Source: Desulfobacteraceae bacterium (GTDB taxonomy: Bacteria; Desulfobacterota; Desulfobacteria; Desulfobacterales; Desulfobacteraceae). Taken from it: DNA of 40,626 nt. Shown in pieces: positions 25,190 to 32,658 of this stretch; position 1 is the first letter of the stretch, and the number at the start of each line of letters is the position of its first letter. Where the stretch lies: NCBI GenBank assembly GCA_024227235.1, contig JAAEKY010000693.1, positions 1 to 40,626 of the forward strand. Reading direction: 5' to 3'. A program made the position numbers and the translations under genes. Under the pieces are notes generated by a model, which was not told where the DNA came from, did not search any database, and saw only the letters and a list, made by a program, of their open reading frames with translations.

Positions 25190-25537
25190 ATTCTTTTACC
25201 TCCTGAAGTACTTAAAAAAAAACTTTATATAATCTAATCTTTAGTTCATCCAAACTATTTGAATGGGAATTTATCTATCTCAATTATCACCTTACTTACT
25301 ATTAGGTAAGTTTTATTTACGAGTAAGTCAAGAAAACTTTCTATTGCATTTGATTTTTTTTGATTCCGCCCATTCGTCTAATTACGCTTTGCCCCAAACA
25401 AGCAAGTGTGCTACCGTCTATAAAGTAAATTGTGTTTACCGGTAAGTTCACATACGATTTGTGCCTACTTTTTATAGAATTAGAAATACAAATCGTTATT
25501 AAAAACTTTGTTAATAGTATCATTTAGGGAAAGTTGC
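25190..25537. promoter_or_regulatory. Divergent control region with three TTAC/GTAA palindromes
   Basis: This gene-free 348-nt stretch lies between the racemase-like gene (-) and the TetR gene (+). It contains three related palindromes: ACTTAC-N6-GTAAGT at 25294-25311, TTAC-GA-GTAA at 25317-25326 and TTAC-CG-GTAA (perfect) at 25436-25445. The common form is close to ACTTAC..GTAAGT. TetR-family regulators bind such dyads. Binding by the adjacent TetR protein is inference from position and repetition. Confidence 0.65.
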
Positions 25538-26269
25538 ATGACTGAGGTAAAAAAATTTAAAAGCCTTGATAAAAGTCTTAGAAAACAACTGATTATCGAC
25601 ACAGCAGTAAAAATATTCCACCTTAAAGGGTATCGAACTGCTACCCTTGATGATGTCGCCCATGACCTTGGATTAACCCGCCCAGCCATTTATCATTATG
25701 TGTCCTCTAAAGAAGATCTTTTATCTCAGATATATCTTCAAGCGCTTGGGAGTTTTTTTGACACCATTTATGAAATCAATAAAATGGATTTAACGCCGCC
25801 TGAAAAACTGCGGCTATATGTAAAACGTCATCTTAAAACAGTGGCCATTGAAAACTTATCAATGTTCACGGTCTTTTTTAGCGAAGAAAATCAATTGCCG
25901 GAAAACGATTTTCAAAACATCCGAAAAGAAAAGCTTAAATTTACAAAAGTAGTAGAGGACATTATTATTGAAGGTATGGATCAAGGTTATTTTCGTCAGA
26001 TCAATTCTAAATTGTATGCCAATGCAATAATCGGAATGTGCAATTGGCTTTACATGTGGTACAAACCTGGAAAAAGCTCTTTTTCATCTGACCAGATAGT
26101 CGAGCAATTCACAACCTTAATAGAGGGCGGACTGTCCCTGAAAAATAATAAAAACAAGGGAGATATTCCTACAACTGCGGACCGGGACAAGAGTGCAATT
26201 TTAAAGGAATTAAAAGCAAGCCTTCGAAACACTGCAAATTTAGTGAAAGAATTAGAAAAATTTTCATAA
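25538..26269 (+). CDS. TetR/AcrR-family transcriptional regulator
   Basis: A 243-residue regulator. The helix-turn-helix lies at about 17-63: IIDTAVKIFHLKGYRTATLDDVAHDLGLTRPAIYHYVSSKEDLLSQIY, a textbook TetR domain. The C-terminal ligand domain is helical and resembles regulators of acyl-CoA or fatty acid genes in overall build, but that is a weak impression. The C-terminal 35 residues are hydrophilic and extended. The open frame begins at a TTG at 25508, but ATG 25538 has AGGGAAAG just upstream and gives a normal N-terminus. It is divergent from the racemase-like gene and lies 33 nt before the fluoride channel gene, perhaps cotranscribed with it. It probably represses itself and the divergent gene through the palindromes upstream. 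Confidence 0.9.
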   Translation: MTEVKKFKSLDKSLRKQLIIDTAVKIFHLKGYRTATLDDVAHDLGLTRPAIYHYVSSKEDLLSQIYLQALGSFFDTIYEINKMDLTPPEKLRLYVKRHLKTVAIENLSMFTVFFSEENQLPENDFQNIRKEKLKFTKVVEDIIIEGMDQGYFRQINSKLYANAIIGMCNWLYMWYKPGKSSFSSDQIVEQFTTLIEGGLSLKNNKNKGDIPTTADRDKSAILKELKASLRNTANLVKELEKFS

Positions 26270-26302
26270 AAATTTTCAGTATGGATATATTTGGAGTTGA
26301 AT

Positions 26303-26680
26303 ATGTTTAAAATATTTATGATTGGAATCGGAGGCTTTGCCGGATCAATCTGCCGGTTTATCATCACCGATTTATCTAACAAGCTATTCAATGATTCATT
26401 TTTTCCCTATGGAACCTTAACTGTTAATGTTATCGGATGTCTTTTAATTGGATTATTAGGTGGCTTATCTGAAACACGACACGTCTTCACTCCAGAAATT
26501 CGGGCAATGATTCTCATTGGTTTTTTAGGAGGATTTACAACTTTTTCCACATTTGGATATGAAATATTCACAGTTGCAAGAGATGCCCAACTCCTTTCTG
26601 CAATGACAAATCTTATACTTCACCTTATCCTTGGTTTCGGTTCTGTCTGGATTGGATTTTCTATATCCAAACTATTATAA
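26303..26680 (+). CDS. fluC: Fluoride channel FluC (CrcB)
   Basis: A 125-residue inner-membrane protein of the FluC/CrcB family, dual-topology dimers that leak fluoride out of the cell. It has four hydrophobic segments. GGFAGSICRFIITD near the start, PYGTLTVNVIGCLLIGLL and the strongly conserved GFLGGFTTFSTFGYE are diagnostic. The frame opens at TTG 26291, but GGAG at 26293-26296 serves the ATG at 26303. No fluoride riboswitch was recognised upstream, and the 33-nt gap to the TetR gene is too short for one, so expression may depend on the TetR transcript. Confidence 0.95.
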   Translation: MFKIFMIGIGGFAGSICRFIITDLSNKLFNDSFFPYGTLTVNVIGCLLIGLLGGLSETRHVFTPEIRAMILIGFLGGFTTFSTFGYEIFTVARDAQLLSAMTNLILHLILGFGSVWIGFSISKLL

Positions 26681-26765
26681 AGGATTTCAAGTTTATAGTC
26701 CTTCCCCAAAAAGTACATTTTTTCAGGATCCCTATTGGTGAAACAGACAAAAAAGACACGCTTCT

Positions 26766-26791
26766 TTTTTTGGATTAAATAATCCAAAAAA
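26766..26791. terminator. Palindromic bidirectional terminator-like element
   Basis: TTTTTTGGATTA (26766-26777) and TAATCCAAAAAA (26780-26791) form a perfect inverted repeat with a 2-nt centre. The GGATTA/TAATCC core flanked by A and T tracts could end transcription from fluC. It lies about 85 nt after the fluC stop. The rest of 26681-26937 shows nothing recognisable. Confidence 0.5.
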
Positions 26792-26937
26792 CAAGGGCAC
26801 AAGAATTGGCAATGATTGAAGAAATAAGCATTCGATTCTATTGAACCCGTTCTCAATTTCGAGTAAACCCTTGAAATGATCGGCTGTCAGAGATATAAGA
26901 GTTTACAAAAAAACCTTGCTTAATAGGAAAATTAAAT

Positions 26938-27339
26938 ATGAATGATTTAAATACAGATACCCACCATTTTTCTGCTCAGGTTTATTATGAAGACACAGAC
27001 CATTCAGGGGTAGTTTACCACGCAAACTATTTAAAATTTTTTGAACGGGCAAGGGAGGATATTATTGGCGTTGATGTGCTTGCCGACATGTGGCACAGTC
27101 AAGAAATCGGTTTTGCCGTCTATAAAATCAATTTAGGTTACCACGACGGTGCGGTTTTTGGAGATCTTCTCGACATTAAAACAACCTGGAAAAAAGAAGG
27201 GGATTACAGAGTTATTTTTTTTCATGAAGCCTGGCGGCCCAATGCAGCAAAACCCGCGGTCAGCTGCACACTTGAGCTTGTCTGTCTTGGGCCGAATAAA
27301 AAACTAATACCGATCCCAGATCTTAATTTTCTTAATTAG
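26938..27339 (+). CDS. YbgC/4HBT-family acyl-CoA thioesterase
   Basis: A 133-residue hotdog-fold thioesterase. The N-terminal VYYEDTDHSGVVYHANYLKFFERARED contains the catalytic Asp and the His of the 4-hydroxybenzoyl-CoA thioesterase/YbgC subfamily. The rest shows the expected strands (FAVYKINLGYHDGAVFGDLLDIKTTW). It hydrolyses short or aromatic acyl-CoA esters in the cytosol; the substrate cannot be assigned. In many bacteria ybgC sits with tol-pal, but here it is alone between fluC and the hydrogenase genes. The ATG follows AATAGGAAAATTAAAT, a weak ribosome-binding site. Confidence 0.9.
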   Translation: MNDLNTDTHHFSAQVYYEDTDHSGVVYHANYLKFFERAREDIIGVDVLADMWHSQEIGFAVYKINLGYHDGAVFGDLLDIKTTWKKEGDYRVIFFHEAWRPNAAKPAVSCTLELVCLGPNKKLIPIPDLNFLN

Positions 27340-27680
27340 TATTTGAACAAAAGCTCACCGAAATGCAAGACTTTAGGTCTAACATTGAATAGCGTTCCCG
27401 GAATACATCAAAAAAAAGCTCTTTAACTTTTGCATAATCTATACTCATATTTTTAGTATTTAATTTATAAATACAGTTCACAAAATACATTGACAATATC
27501 TTTTTTCATTGACAATAAAAATCGTGCATTATATTCAATTAAAGTTGTATATTGCACAACGTAACCGTAGTATATTTTTGTATAAAATTAAAACAGCCCC
27601 CTAGTTTAGATTGGGAGTTGATATTTTTATTCGTTTAGTCGTTATGATTAATTGGTTTTAATCGCATCAAGGAGGTGCCC
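27340..27680 (+). promoter_or_regulatory. hysBA promoter region with an 11-bp direct repeat
   Basis: No gene is visible in these 341 nt. CATTGACAATA occurs twice, at 27488-27498 and 27507-27517, with a 19-bp period. The second copy contains a perfect -35 TTGACA (27509-27514), with TATATT at 27530-27535 (15-nt spacer) or TATTCA at 27532-27537 (17-nt spacer) as the -10. A small dyad, GTTGT-N7-ACAAC, follows at 27544-27560. It is shorter than a Rex site. Regulator binding is speculative. Confidence 0.55.
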
Positions 27681-28637
27681 GTGAAAGACGAACAACAGTT
27701 GCTTGATAAGCAACAACAGAAAGCAGGGGTTTCCAGGAGGAACTTTCTGAAAACCGTTACTGGAACTGCTGCTGGAATCGGTATTTCTCAAATGTTCAAC
27801 CCTGCCCTTGTAAAAGCTTTGGAAAAAGCCCTTGAAACCCATCCGGTTATCTGGATTCAGGGACAAGGTTGCACAGGCTGTTCAGTTTCTCTATTGAACA
27901 CTGCTGAACCATCCATTGCAGATGTACTTCTTAAAGTTATCAGCCTTCAATTCCATCCCACTGTGATGGCCAGTGAAGGTGCCACAGCTTTAGAAAACAT
28001 GTACAAAATTGCAGAGGCCTACAAAGGAAAATTTTCATTGGCCATTGAAGGTGCCATTCCAACCGCTGCGGATGGGAAATACTGCATCGTTGGAGAGCTT
28101 CACCACAAAGAAATCACTATGGTTGATGTCGTAAAAGATCTGGGTGCAAAAGCAGGAAGCGTCCTTTCTATTGGGACCTGTGCTGCATATGGTGGAATTC
28201 CAGCTGCAGAAGGAAATGTAACCGGTGCTACAGGTGTTATGGATTTCTTTAAAGCAAATGGAATTAAAACACCTACTGTTAATTTACCCGGTTGTCCTCC
28301 TCATCCTGACTGGATTGTAGGATCAATCGCTCATCTGTTAACCAAAGGTGTCCCAGAATTAGACGAGAACGGACGCCCGGTTGTTTTCTACGGTGAGAAT
28401 ATTCATGATAACTGCCCGCGTCTTGAAGAATATGACGCTGGCGAGCTATCTGGGAAACTCTCAGATGCAAAAGGCTGCCGTATGGATCTAGGTTGCAAAG
28501 GTCCGGATACATATGCTGACTGTTACAAACGCAAATGGAACTCCAGCATGAACTGGTGTGTAGACAATGCTGTCTGCATTGGGTGTGTTGAACCTGGATT
28601 TCCAGATGCATCATCACCTTTCTATGAACCCGCATAG
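27681..28637 (+). CDS. hysB: Periplasmic [NiFeSe] hydrogenase small subunit HysB
   Basis: The electron-transfer subunit of the hydrogenase, 318 residues. A Tat signal peptide (GVSRRNFLKTVTG, then a weakly hydrophobic stretch to about 45) exports the folded complex to the periplasm. GQGCTGCSVSLLN holds the first ligands of the proximal [4Fe-4S] cluster; SIGTCAAYGGIPAA and NLPGCPPHPDW follow. The C-terminal third has CxxxLGCKGPDTYADC and WCVDNAVCIGCVEPGFPD for the other clusters. The extended frame starts at GTG 27675, but that codon overlaps the AAGGAGG at 27669-27675, which clearly serves the GTG at 27681. The large subunit follows after 41 nt. Confidence 0.96.
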   Translation: MKDEQQLLDKQQQKAGVSRRNFLKTVTGTAAGIGISQMFNPALVKALEKALETHPVIWIQGQGCTGCSVSLLNTAEPSIADVLLKVISLQFHPTVMASEGATALENMYKIAEAYKGKFSLAIEGAIPTAADGKYCIVGELHHKEITMVDVVKDLGAKAGSVLSIGTCAAYGGIPAAEGNVTGATGVMDFFKANGIKTPTVNLPGCPPHPDWIVGSIAHLLTKGVPELDENGRPVVFYGENIHDNCPRLEEYDAGELSGKLSDAKGCRMDLGCKGPDTYADCYKRKWNSSMNWCVDNAVCIGCVEPGFPDASSPFYEPA

Positions 28638-28678
28638 CACAAATATCCGAAACTTTTTAAACCTGAGGAGGTTTTATT

Positions 28679-30190
28679 ATGGCAGGTTGTAAACCACAAG
28701 CTTCACCGGCTGGAGCCGGAAAGAAGATCAAGGTTGCCATTGATCCTGTAACCAGGATTGAGGGTCACCTTAAAGTAGAAGTTGAAGTAAAAGACGGAGT
28801 TGTCGCTGATGCAAAAATATTTGGCGGCATGTTCCGTGGCTTTGAACAAATATTAATCGGCAGAGATCCAAGAGATGCTACCCAGATTACACAGAGAATC
28901 TGCGGCGTTTGCCCGACAGCTCATGCAAATGCATCTGCCCTGGCTCTTGATGATGCCTTTAATGTTAAACTTACTGATAATGGTAGAATTGCAAGAAACC
29001 TGATTTTGGGTGCCAATTACCTTCAATCTCATATCCTTCATTTCTATCATCTTGCAGCACTTGACTATGTCAATGGCCCTGATGTTGCCCCATTTATCCC
29101 AAGATACGCAAAAAATGATGTCCGTGTACCCAAAGACATCAACGATGTTGCTGTCGGCCAGTATCTTGAAGCCCTTGAAATGAGAAAAATCTGCCATGAA
29201 ATGGTAGCACTTCTTGGTGGTAAAATGCCGCATGTTCAGGGTGTTGTTGTTGGTGGAACCACAGAAATTCCAACAAGAGAAGCGTTAAATGCTTATGCAA
29301 AACGGTTCAAAATAGTCAAAAAATTTGTCATGGAAAAATATGTCCCCATCGTTTACCTGCTGGCAGGCCCTTATGGTGATCTGCTCAAGACAGGCGGCGG
29401 ATATAAGAACTGTGTATCCTGGGGTGTGTTCCCAATGGATAACAAAGGCAATACACTTCTGAAAAGAGGGGTATTTACTGACGGTAAAGATGCTAAAGTT
29501 GATCCTGCTCTTATTAAAGAATATGTAAAATATTCATACTTTGATAATGCAACAACAGGACTTAATCCTAGCAAGGGACAAACCAAACCTGATCCAAATA
29601 AAAAAGGCGCATATAGTTTTATTAAAGCACCTCGCTACAATGGAAGACCCCATGAAGGCGGTCCATTAGCAAGAATGTGGGTCACCAATCCTGAACTGTC
29701 TAAGATTGGTCAGGAAAAACTGGGTGTTAAAAACCTGCGCGACATTGGGGATGCTGCATTCTCAATTCTTGGAAGACATGTTGCAAGAGCAGAAGAAACT
29801 GCTATGGTTGCTGATGCTGTCGAGCAATGGCTGTCGGAAGCAAAACCAGGAAAAGAAACGTTTGTTCCTGCACCGATTCCTAATTCTGCAGAAGGTCTTG
29901 GAATGACAGAAGCACCTCGTGGTGCTCTACTGCATTATGTTGACATTAAAGACAAAAAAATTGCAAATTATCAGATTACTTCAGCCACCATCTGGAACGC
30001 AAACCCGATGGATGATATGGGCCAAAGAGGACCCATGGAGCAAGCACTGATTGGTGTTCCTGTTCCTGATCCTGAAAACCCGGTGAATGTGGGGCGTTTG
30101 ATCCGCTCCTTTGACCCCTGACTGGGTTGTGCCGTCCACGTGCTGGACGCAGACACTGGTAAAGAAATTAAAGTGGAAATTCCATTATAA
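28679..30190 (+). CDS. hysA: [NiFeSe] hydrogenase large subunit HysA (selenoprotein, TGA = Sec481)
   Basis: The catalytic subunit that splits or forms H2. The N-terminal nickel motif is RICGVCPTAHANA (Cys75, Cys78). The C-terminal motif reads D-P-[TGA]-L-G-C-A-V-H, with the TGA at 30119-30121 and Cys484. This is the DPUxxCxxH signature of [NiFeSe] enzymes, where Sec replaces a terminal nickel-ligand Cys. Translation through the TGA gives 503 residues ending at TAA 30190. The 16 residues after His487 would be removed by the maturation protease. Reading TGA as stop would remove both essential C-terminal ligands. A SECIS-like hairpin follows. GAGGAGG precedes the ATG. The protein has no signal of its own and would be exported with HysB. 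[NiFeSe] hydrogenases are known for high activity and oxygen tolerance, and are preferred when selenium is available. Confidence 0.97.
30119..30151 (+). promoter_or_regulatory. Bacterial SECIS-like element in hysA
   Basis: GTCCA (30134-30138) and TGGAC (30144-30148) form a perfect stem around the 5-nt loop CGTGC. C30133-G30149 extends it, and TG (30130-30131) can pair with CA (30150-30151) across a bulged C. The loop starts 17 nt after the TGA and has G in second position, as expected for a bacterial SECIS. Confidence 0.85.
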
Positions 30191-30217
30191 TTTAAATAAA
30201 ATCTTTACTTAGAATTT

Positions 30218-30252
30218 AAGAGGGGATGATTTTTTTCATCCCCTCTTTTTCT
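30218..30252 (+). terminator. Rho-independent terminator after hysA
   Basis: AAGAGGGGATGA (30218-30229) and TCATCCCCTCTT (30236-30247) form a perfect 12-bp stem with a T6 loop, followed by further T residues. It lies 27 nt after the hysA TAA, so it supports the end at 30190. It should reduce readthrough into hysD. Confidence 0.93.
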
Positions 30253-30342
30253 TGCATCAACATATTTTTTTTGTTATCAACTTTATTTTAAGAATTGCAA
30301 TTAGTGCCTGACCAAAAACCCTGTATTTGAGCAAAAAGTTGC

Positions 30343-30385
30343 AGCAACGTAGCAGATGGGTGAGTTTTTTCTCAAATACTAATTA
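30343..30385 (+). repeat. Copy B of the 43-nt dispersed repeat
   Basis: This aligns with copy A at 15735-15777. Here CTCAAATA (30371-30378) can pair either with the nearby TGAG (30361-30364) or, over 8 bp, with TATTTGAG at 30324-30331. It lies 13 nt before the hysD start, between the hysA terminator and the gene. Copy A lacks the longer pairing. Confidence 0.65.
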
Positions 30386-30398
30386 AACGGATAATTCA

Positions 30399-30866
30399 AT
30401 GAAAAAACTTTTAGTCTTGGGAGTTGGCAATATTTTAATGATGGATGAAGGCATTGGTGTTCATGCTGTTCATGAATTCTGGAAAGAAAAAGAACATTGG
30501 GATGAAACCAAAGTTGATTTTATTGATGGAGGGACCTTTACCCAGGATATTTTCTTTTTATTTGAAAAATATGAAAAGCTTCTGGTCTTAGATGTCGTAA
30601 GAGCCGAACATGAGCCAGGCACTATATACAGCCTTGATGAAGATGAGCTGGTACAAAATAAAAAGCAGGTATTATCGCTTCATGACGTAGATCTTCTCGA
30701 TTCGCTTGATATGGCTGAAATGAGAGGCCACAGACCTTCCCTAAAAATAGTGGGTATTGAACCTGAAAAAATTAATTGGGGTTTGGAAATGACCCCAACC
30801 CTTACTAAAGCCTTTCCGTCTTTCATGAAAGTAGCCAAAAAACATATTAAAAAACTTCTGGTATAA
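30399..30866 (+). CDS. hysD: Hydrogenase maturation protease HysD (HyaD/HupD family)
   Basis: A 155-residue cytosolic endopeptidase that removes the C-terminal tail of the hydrogenase large subunit once nickel is in place. LVLGVGNILMMDEGIGVHAV at the N-terminus contains the conserved acidic nickel-sensing residue (MMDEG). LLVLDVVRAEHEPGT carries the second Asp, and LSLHDVDLLD the conserved His. Position directly downstream of hysBA implies that HysA is its substrate, cutting after His487. A strong terminator and a 43-nt repeat separate it from hysA, so it may be made at a lower level or from its own promoter. The upstream Shine-Dalgarno is weak (ACGGAT). Confidence 0.93.
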   Translation: MKKLLVLGVGNILMMDEGIGVHAVHEFWKEKEHWDETKVDFIDGGTFTQDIFFLFEKYEKLLVLDVVRAEHEPGTIYSLDEDELVQNKKQVLSLHDVDLLDSLDMAEMRGHRPSLKIVGIEPEKINWGLEMTPTLTKAFPSFMKVAKKHIKKLLV

Positions 30867-31057
30867 ATAGAATCAATCCAAAACAAAGAAGAATTAATTT
30901 ATTATAATTGCCATATTACTCAGGTGCAAATTCTTAGTTCATCAACAGACGCCTGTATTTTTTTGAATTACCTTAGGTACTTTGATCATTATTCAAAGGC
31001 ATCTCATATTCGATATGACTTGAAAAAAAAATCATCGTCATGGTATTAAAGGATAAT

Positions 31058-31180
31058 ATGAAACAAAAAAATGAATTAATTTTGCAATCCTTGAAGCAAC
31101 CCTATATGCACCTTTCCCCCGGGCTTTTTCCCCTGGCAAACAGGTTTCATAATGTCCAGAATCAATATGACAAAAATTAA
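31058..31180 (+). CDS. Possible small ORF (40 codons) ahead of the hydrolase gene
   Basis: A short frame beginning MKQKNELILQSLKQPYMHL has AAAGGAT in front of its ATG and ends 29 nt inside the next gene. It resembles no protein I recognise. It could be a translated upstream ORF coupled to the hydrolase, or chance. The rest of 30867-31057 is AT-rich with nothing recognisable. Confidence 0.2.
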   Translation: MKQKNELILQSLKQPYMHLSPGLFPLANRFHNVQNQYDKN

Positions 31181-32480
31181 ACACGAATCGGATATTCGTG
31201 GTGCTGGAAATTTAGCGATTGATGCTATTACCGGCATTACCGACCTGGTAGAAGCTATGCATCATAAAATTGTCAGTGTCGGTGGAATACTTGGCAGACC
31301 GAATCAAACTCGGACAACAGGCATCACAGGAATGGTTTACCGTAACATCCGTACCGTATCCGGGTTGGTAGGAAATGGCATTGATTTATTGCTTAAACAA
31401 TTCTCATCACTACTCGGAGAAAAATGTTCATCACCAGAACGAGAAGTGGTTCTGGCTGCATTAAATGGAGTTTTGGGTGATCACCTTGCATTGCGGAACA
31501 ATCCACTTGCCATCCCAATGCAATTTCGCCGAAATGGGGTTCCATTAGCCATTGATGATCAATTTTTTGACAAAGCAGTTCAACAATCCAATGGTAAAAT
31601 TGTCTTGATGGTGCACGGGTCCTGTATGAATGATTTGCAATGGAACAGCCAAGGGCATGACCATGGAGGAGCGCTTGCCCGCGATCGAGGTTACCTTCCG
31701 GTTTATCTGCATTATAATACGGGTCTTCATATTTCCCAAAATGGTCGAGAATTTGCTGACCTGATTGAAGTTCTCTTGAATCAATTACCACAGTCAGCAG
31801 AACTCGTAATCATTGCTCACAGTATGGGCGGTCTCGTTTCACGAAGCGCCTGCCATTACGGGAAGGCTGCCGGTCATTCCTGGTTAAATCATCTGCAAAA
31901 AATCGTATTTCTCGGCACACCGCATCATGGTGCGCCTTGGGAGCGCGCTGGCAACTGGATCGACACCATCTTAGAAATAAGCCCATACAGTGCTCCTTTT
32001 TCTCGCCTTGGAAAAATCCGAAGCGCAGGAATTACAGATCTGCGTTATGGCAATATATTGGATGAAGACTGGACAGGACGAGACCGTTTTGAATGTTCAG
32101 GAGATCACCGAAGCCCTGTACCTCTACCGGATGACTTGCAGTGCTATACAATAGCCGCAACGACCAGTAATAATTTGACCACGCTTAGTGATCAGCTTGC
32201 CGGAGACGGACTGGTAACAATAAACAGTGCTTTAGGGCGTCATAAAAATGATGACTTAAATCTTTTATTTCCAGAGACTCATCAGTGGATAGCCCGTGAT
32301 ATGAACCATATGGACTTGCTGAATCAACCTGAAGTATATGAGACCATTAAAAAAATGGCTGGAAAGTGGAGACCTTTGAATAATGTCTCTATAGCAGCTG
32401 CCAAAAAGAGTTCCCAATTCAACCAATGGTCAAAGAGGGTGTGCTTTTCACTAATTTTTAACGGTCGTTGTGTCCGTTAA
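31152..32480 (+). CDS. Alpha/beta hydrolase, PGAP1/lipase-like
   Basis: A 442-residue serine hydrolase without a signal peptide. The oxyanion strand is KIVLMVHGSCMNDLQW. The nucleophile elbow is VIIAHSMGGLVSRSACHYG (GxSxG-like AHSMG), followed by KIVFLGTPHHGAPWERAGNW as in PGAP1-type and triacylglycerol lipase-like enzymes. The catalytic His is probably in MNHMDLLN near residue 396. The N-terminal region contains ESDIRGAGNLAIDAITGITDLVEAMHH, which I recall from similar uncharacterised proteins. After QPEVYETIKKMAGKW the tail of about 35 residues looks unrelated, and its last codons lie inside a perfect hairpin, so the natural C-terminus may have been altered. An ester substrate is likely, but none can be named. 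It stands alone between hysD and the convergent hyp genes. Confidence 0.8.
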   Translation: MSRINMTKIKHESDIRGAGNLAIDAITGITDLVEAMHHKIVSVGGILGRPNQTRTTGITGMVYRNIRTVSGLVGNGIDLLLKQFSSLLGEKCSSPEREVVLAALNGVLGDHLALRNNPLAIPMQFRRNGVPLAIDDQFFDKAVQQSNGKIVLMVHGSCMNDLQWNSQGHDHGGALARDRGYLPVYLHYNTGLHISQNGREFADLIEVLLNQLPQSAELVIIAHSMGGLVSRSACHYGKAAGHSWLNHLQKIVFLGTPHHGAPWERAGNWIDTILEISPYSAPFSRLGKIRSAGITDLRYGNILDEDWTGRDRFECSGDHRSPVPLPDDLQCYTIAATTSNNLTTLSDQLAGDGLVTINSALGRHKNDDLNLLFPETHQWIARDMNHMDLLNQPEVYETIKKMAGKWRPLNNVSIAAAKKSSQFNQWSKRVCFSLIFNGRCVR

Positions 32481-32485
32481 AAATT
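32453..32485. terminator. Perfect hairpin across the stop codon of the hydrolase gene
   Basis: AATTTTTAACGG (32453-32464) and CCGTTAAAAATT (32474-32485) form a perfect 12-bp stem with a 9-nt loop. The TAA stop lies within the right arm. The A/T ends of the stem give each strand a T tract only inside the stem, so it is an atypical terminator that could serve both directions. Confidence 0.5.
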
Positions 32486-32537
32486 GGAAATAAGCAATTT
32501 CAAGGTGTCCTACCGCCTGAAGGAATTAAATGCGTGG

Positions 32538-32560
32538 AAATTTTTACCACACACACTACC
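32538..32560 (-). repeat. Right copy of the 23-bp inverted repeat pair
   Basis: This is an exact reverse complement of 1548-1570 (here reading AAATTTTTACC, a CA run, then CTACC). The bases outside the 23-mer differ on both sides, and no target duplication is visible next to the two copies. The rest of 32486-32658 contains no gene. Confidence 0.7.
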
Positions 32561-32658
32561 TGGGCCATACTCCTTTATACATTTCAGGATAAAGGGACAT
32601 ATTTATGAGAACGGGTATAAACTCAATAGAATATTGCATAAATTAAAAAAAATTTAAG

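Noticed and set aside
26150-26302. Fluoride riboswitch before fluC
   Set aside because: A GGGAGATATTCC-like stretch looked suggestive but lies inside the TetR coding sequence, and the consensus pairing is absent.
27544-27560. Rex operator upstream of hysB
   Set aside because: The dyad is TTGT-N7-ACAA; Rex sites have a longer spacer and a different core.
28679-30121. hysA ending at the first TGA
   Set aside because: That would remove the C-terminal nickel ligands. DPUxxCxxH plus a SECIS-like hairpin and a terminator after the later TAA show read-through.
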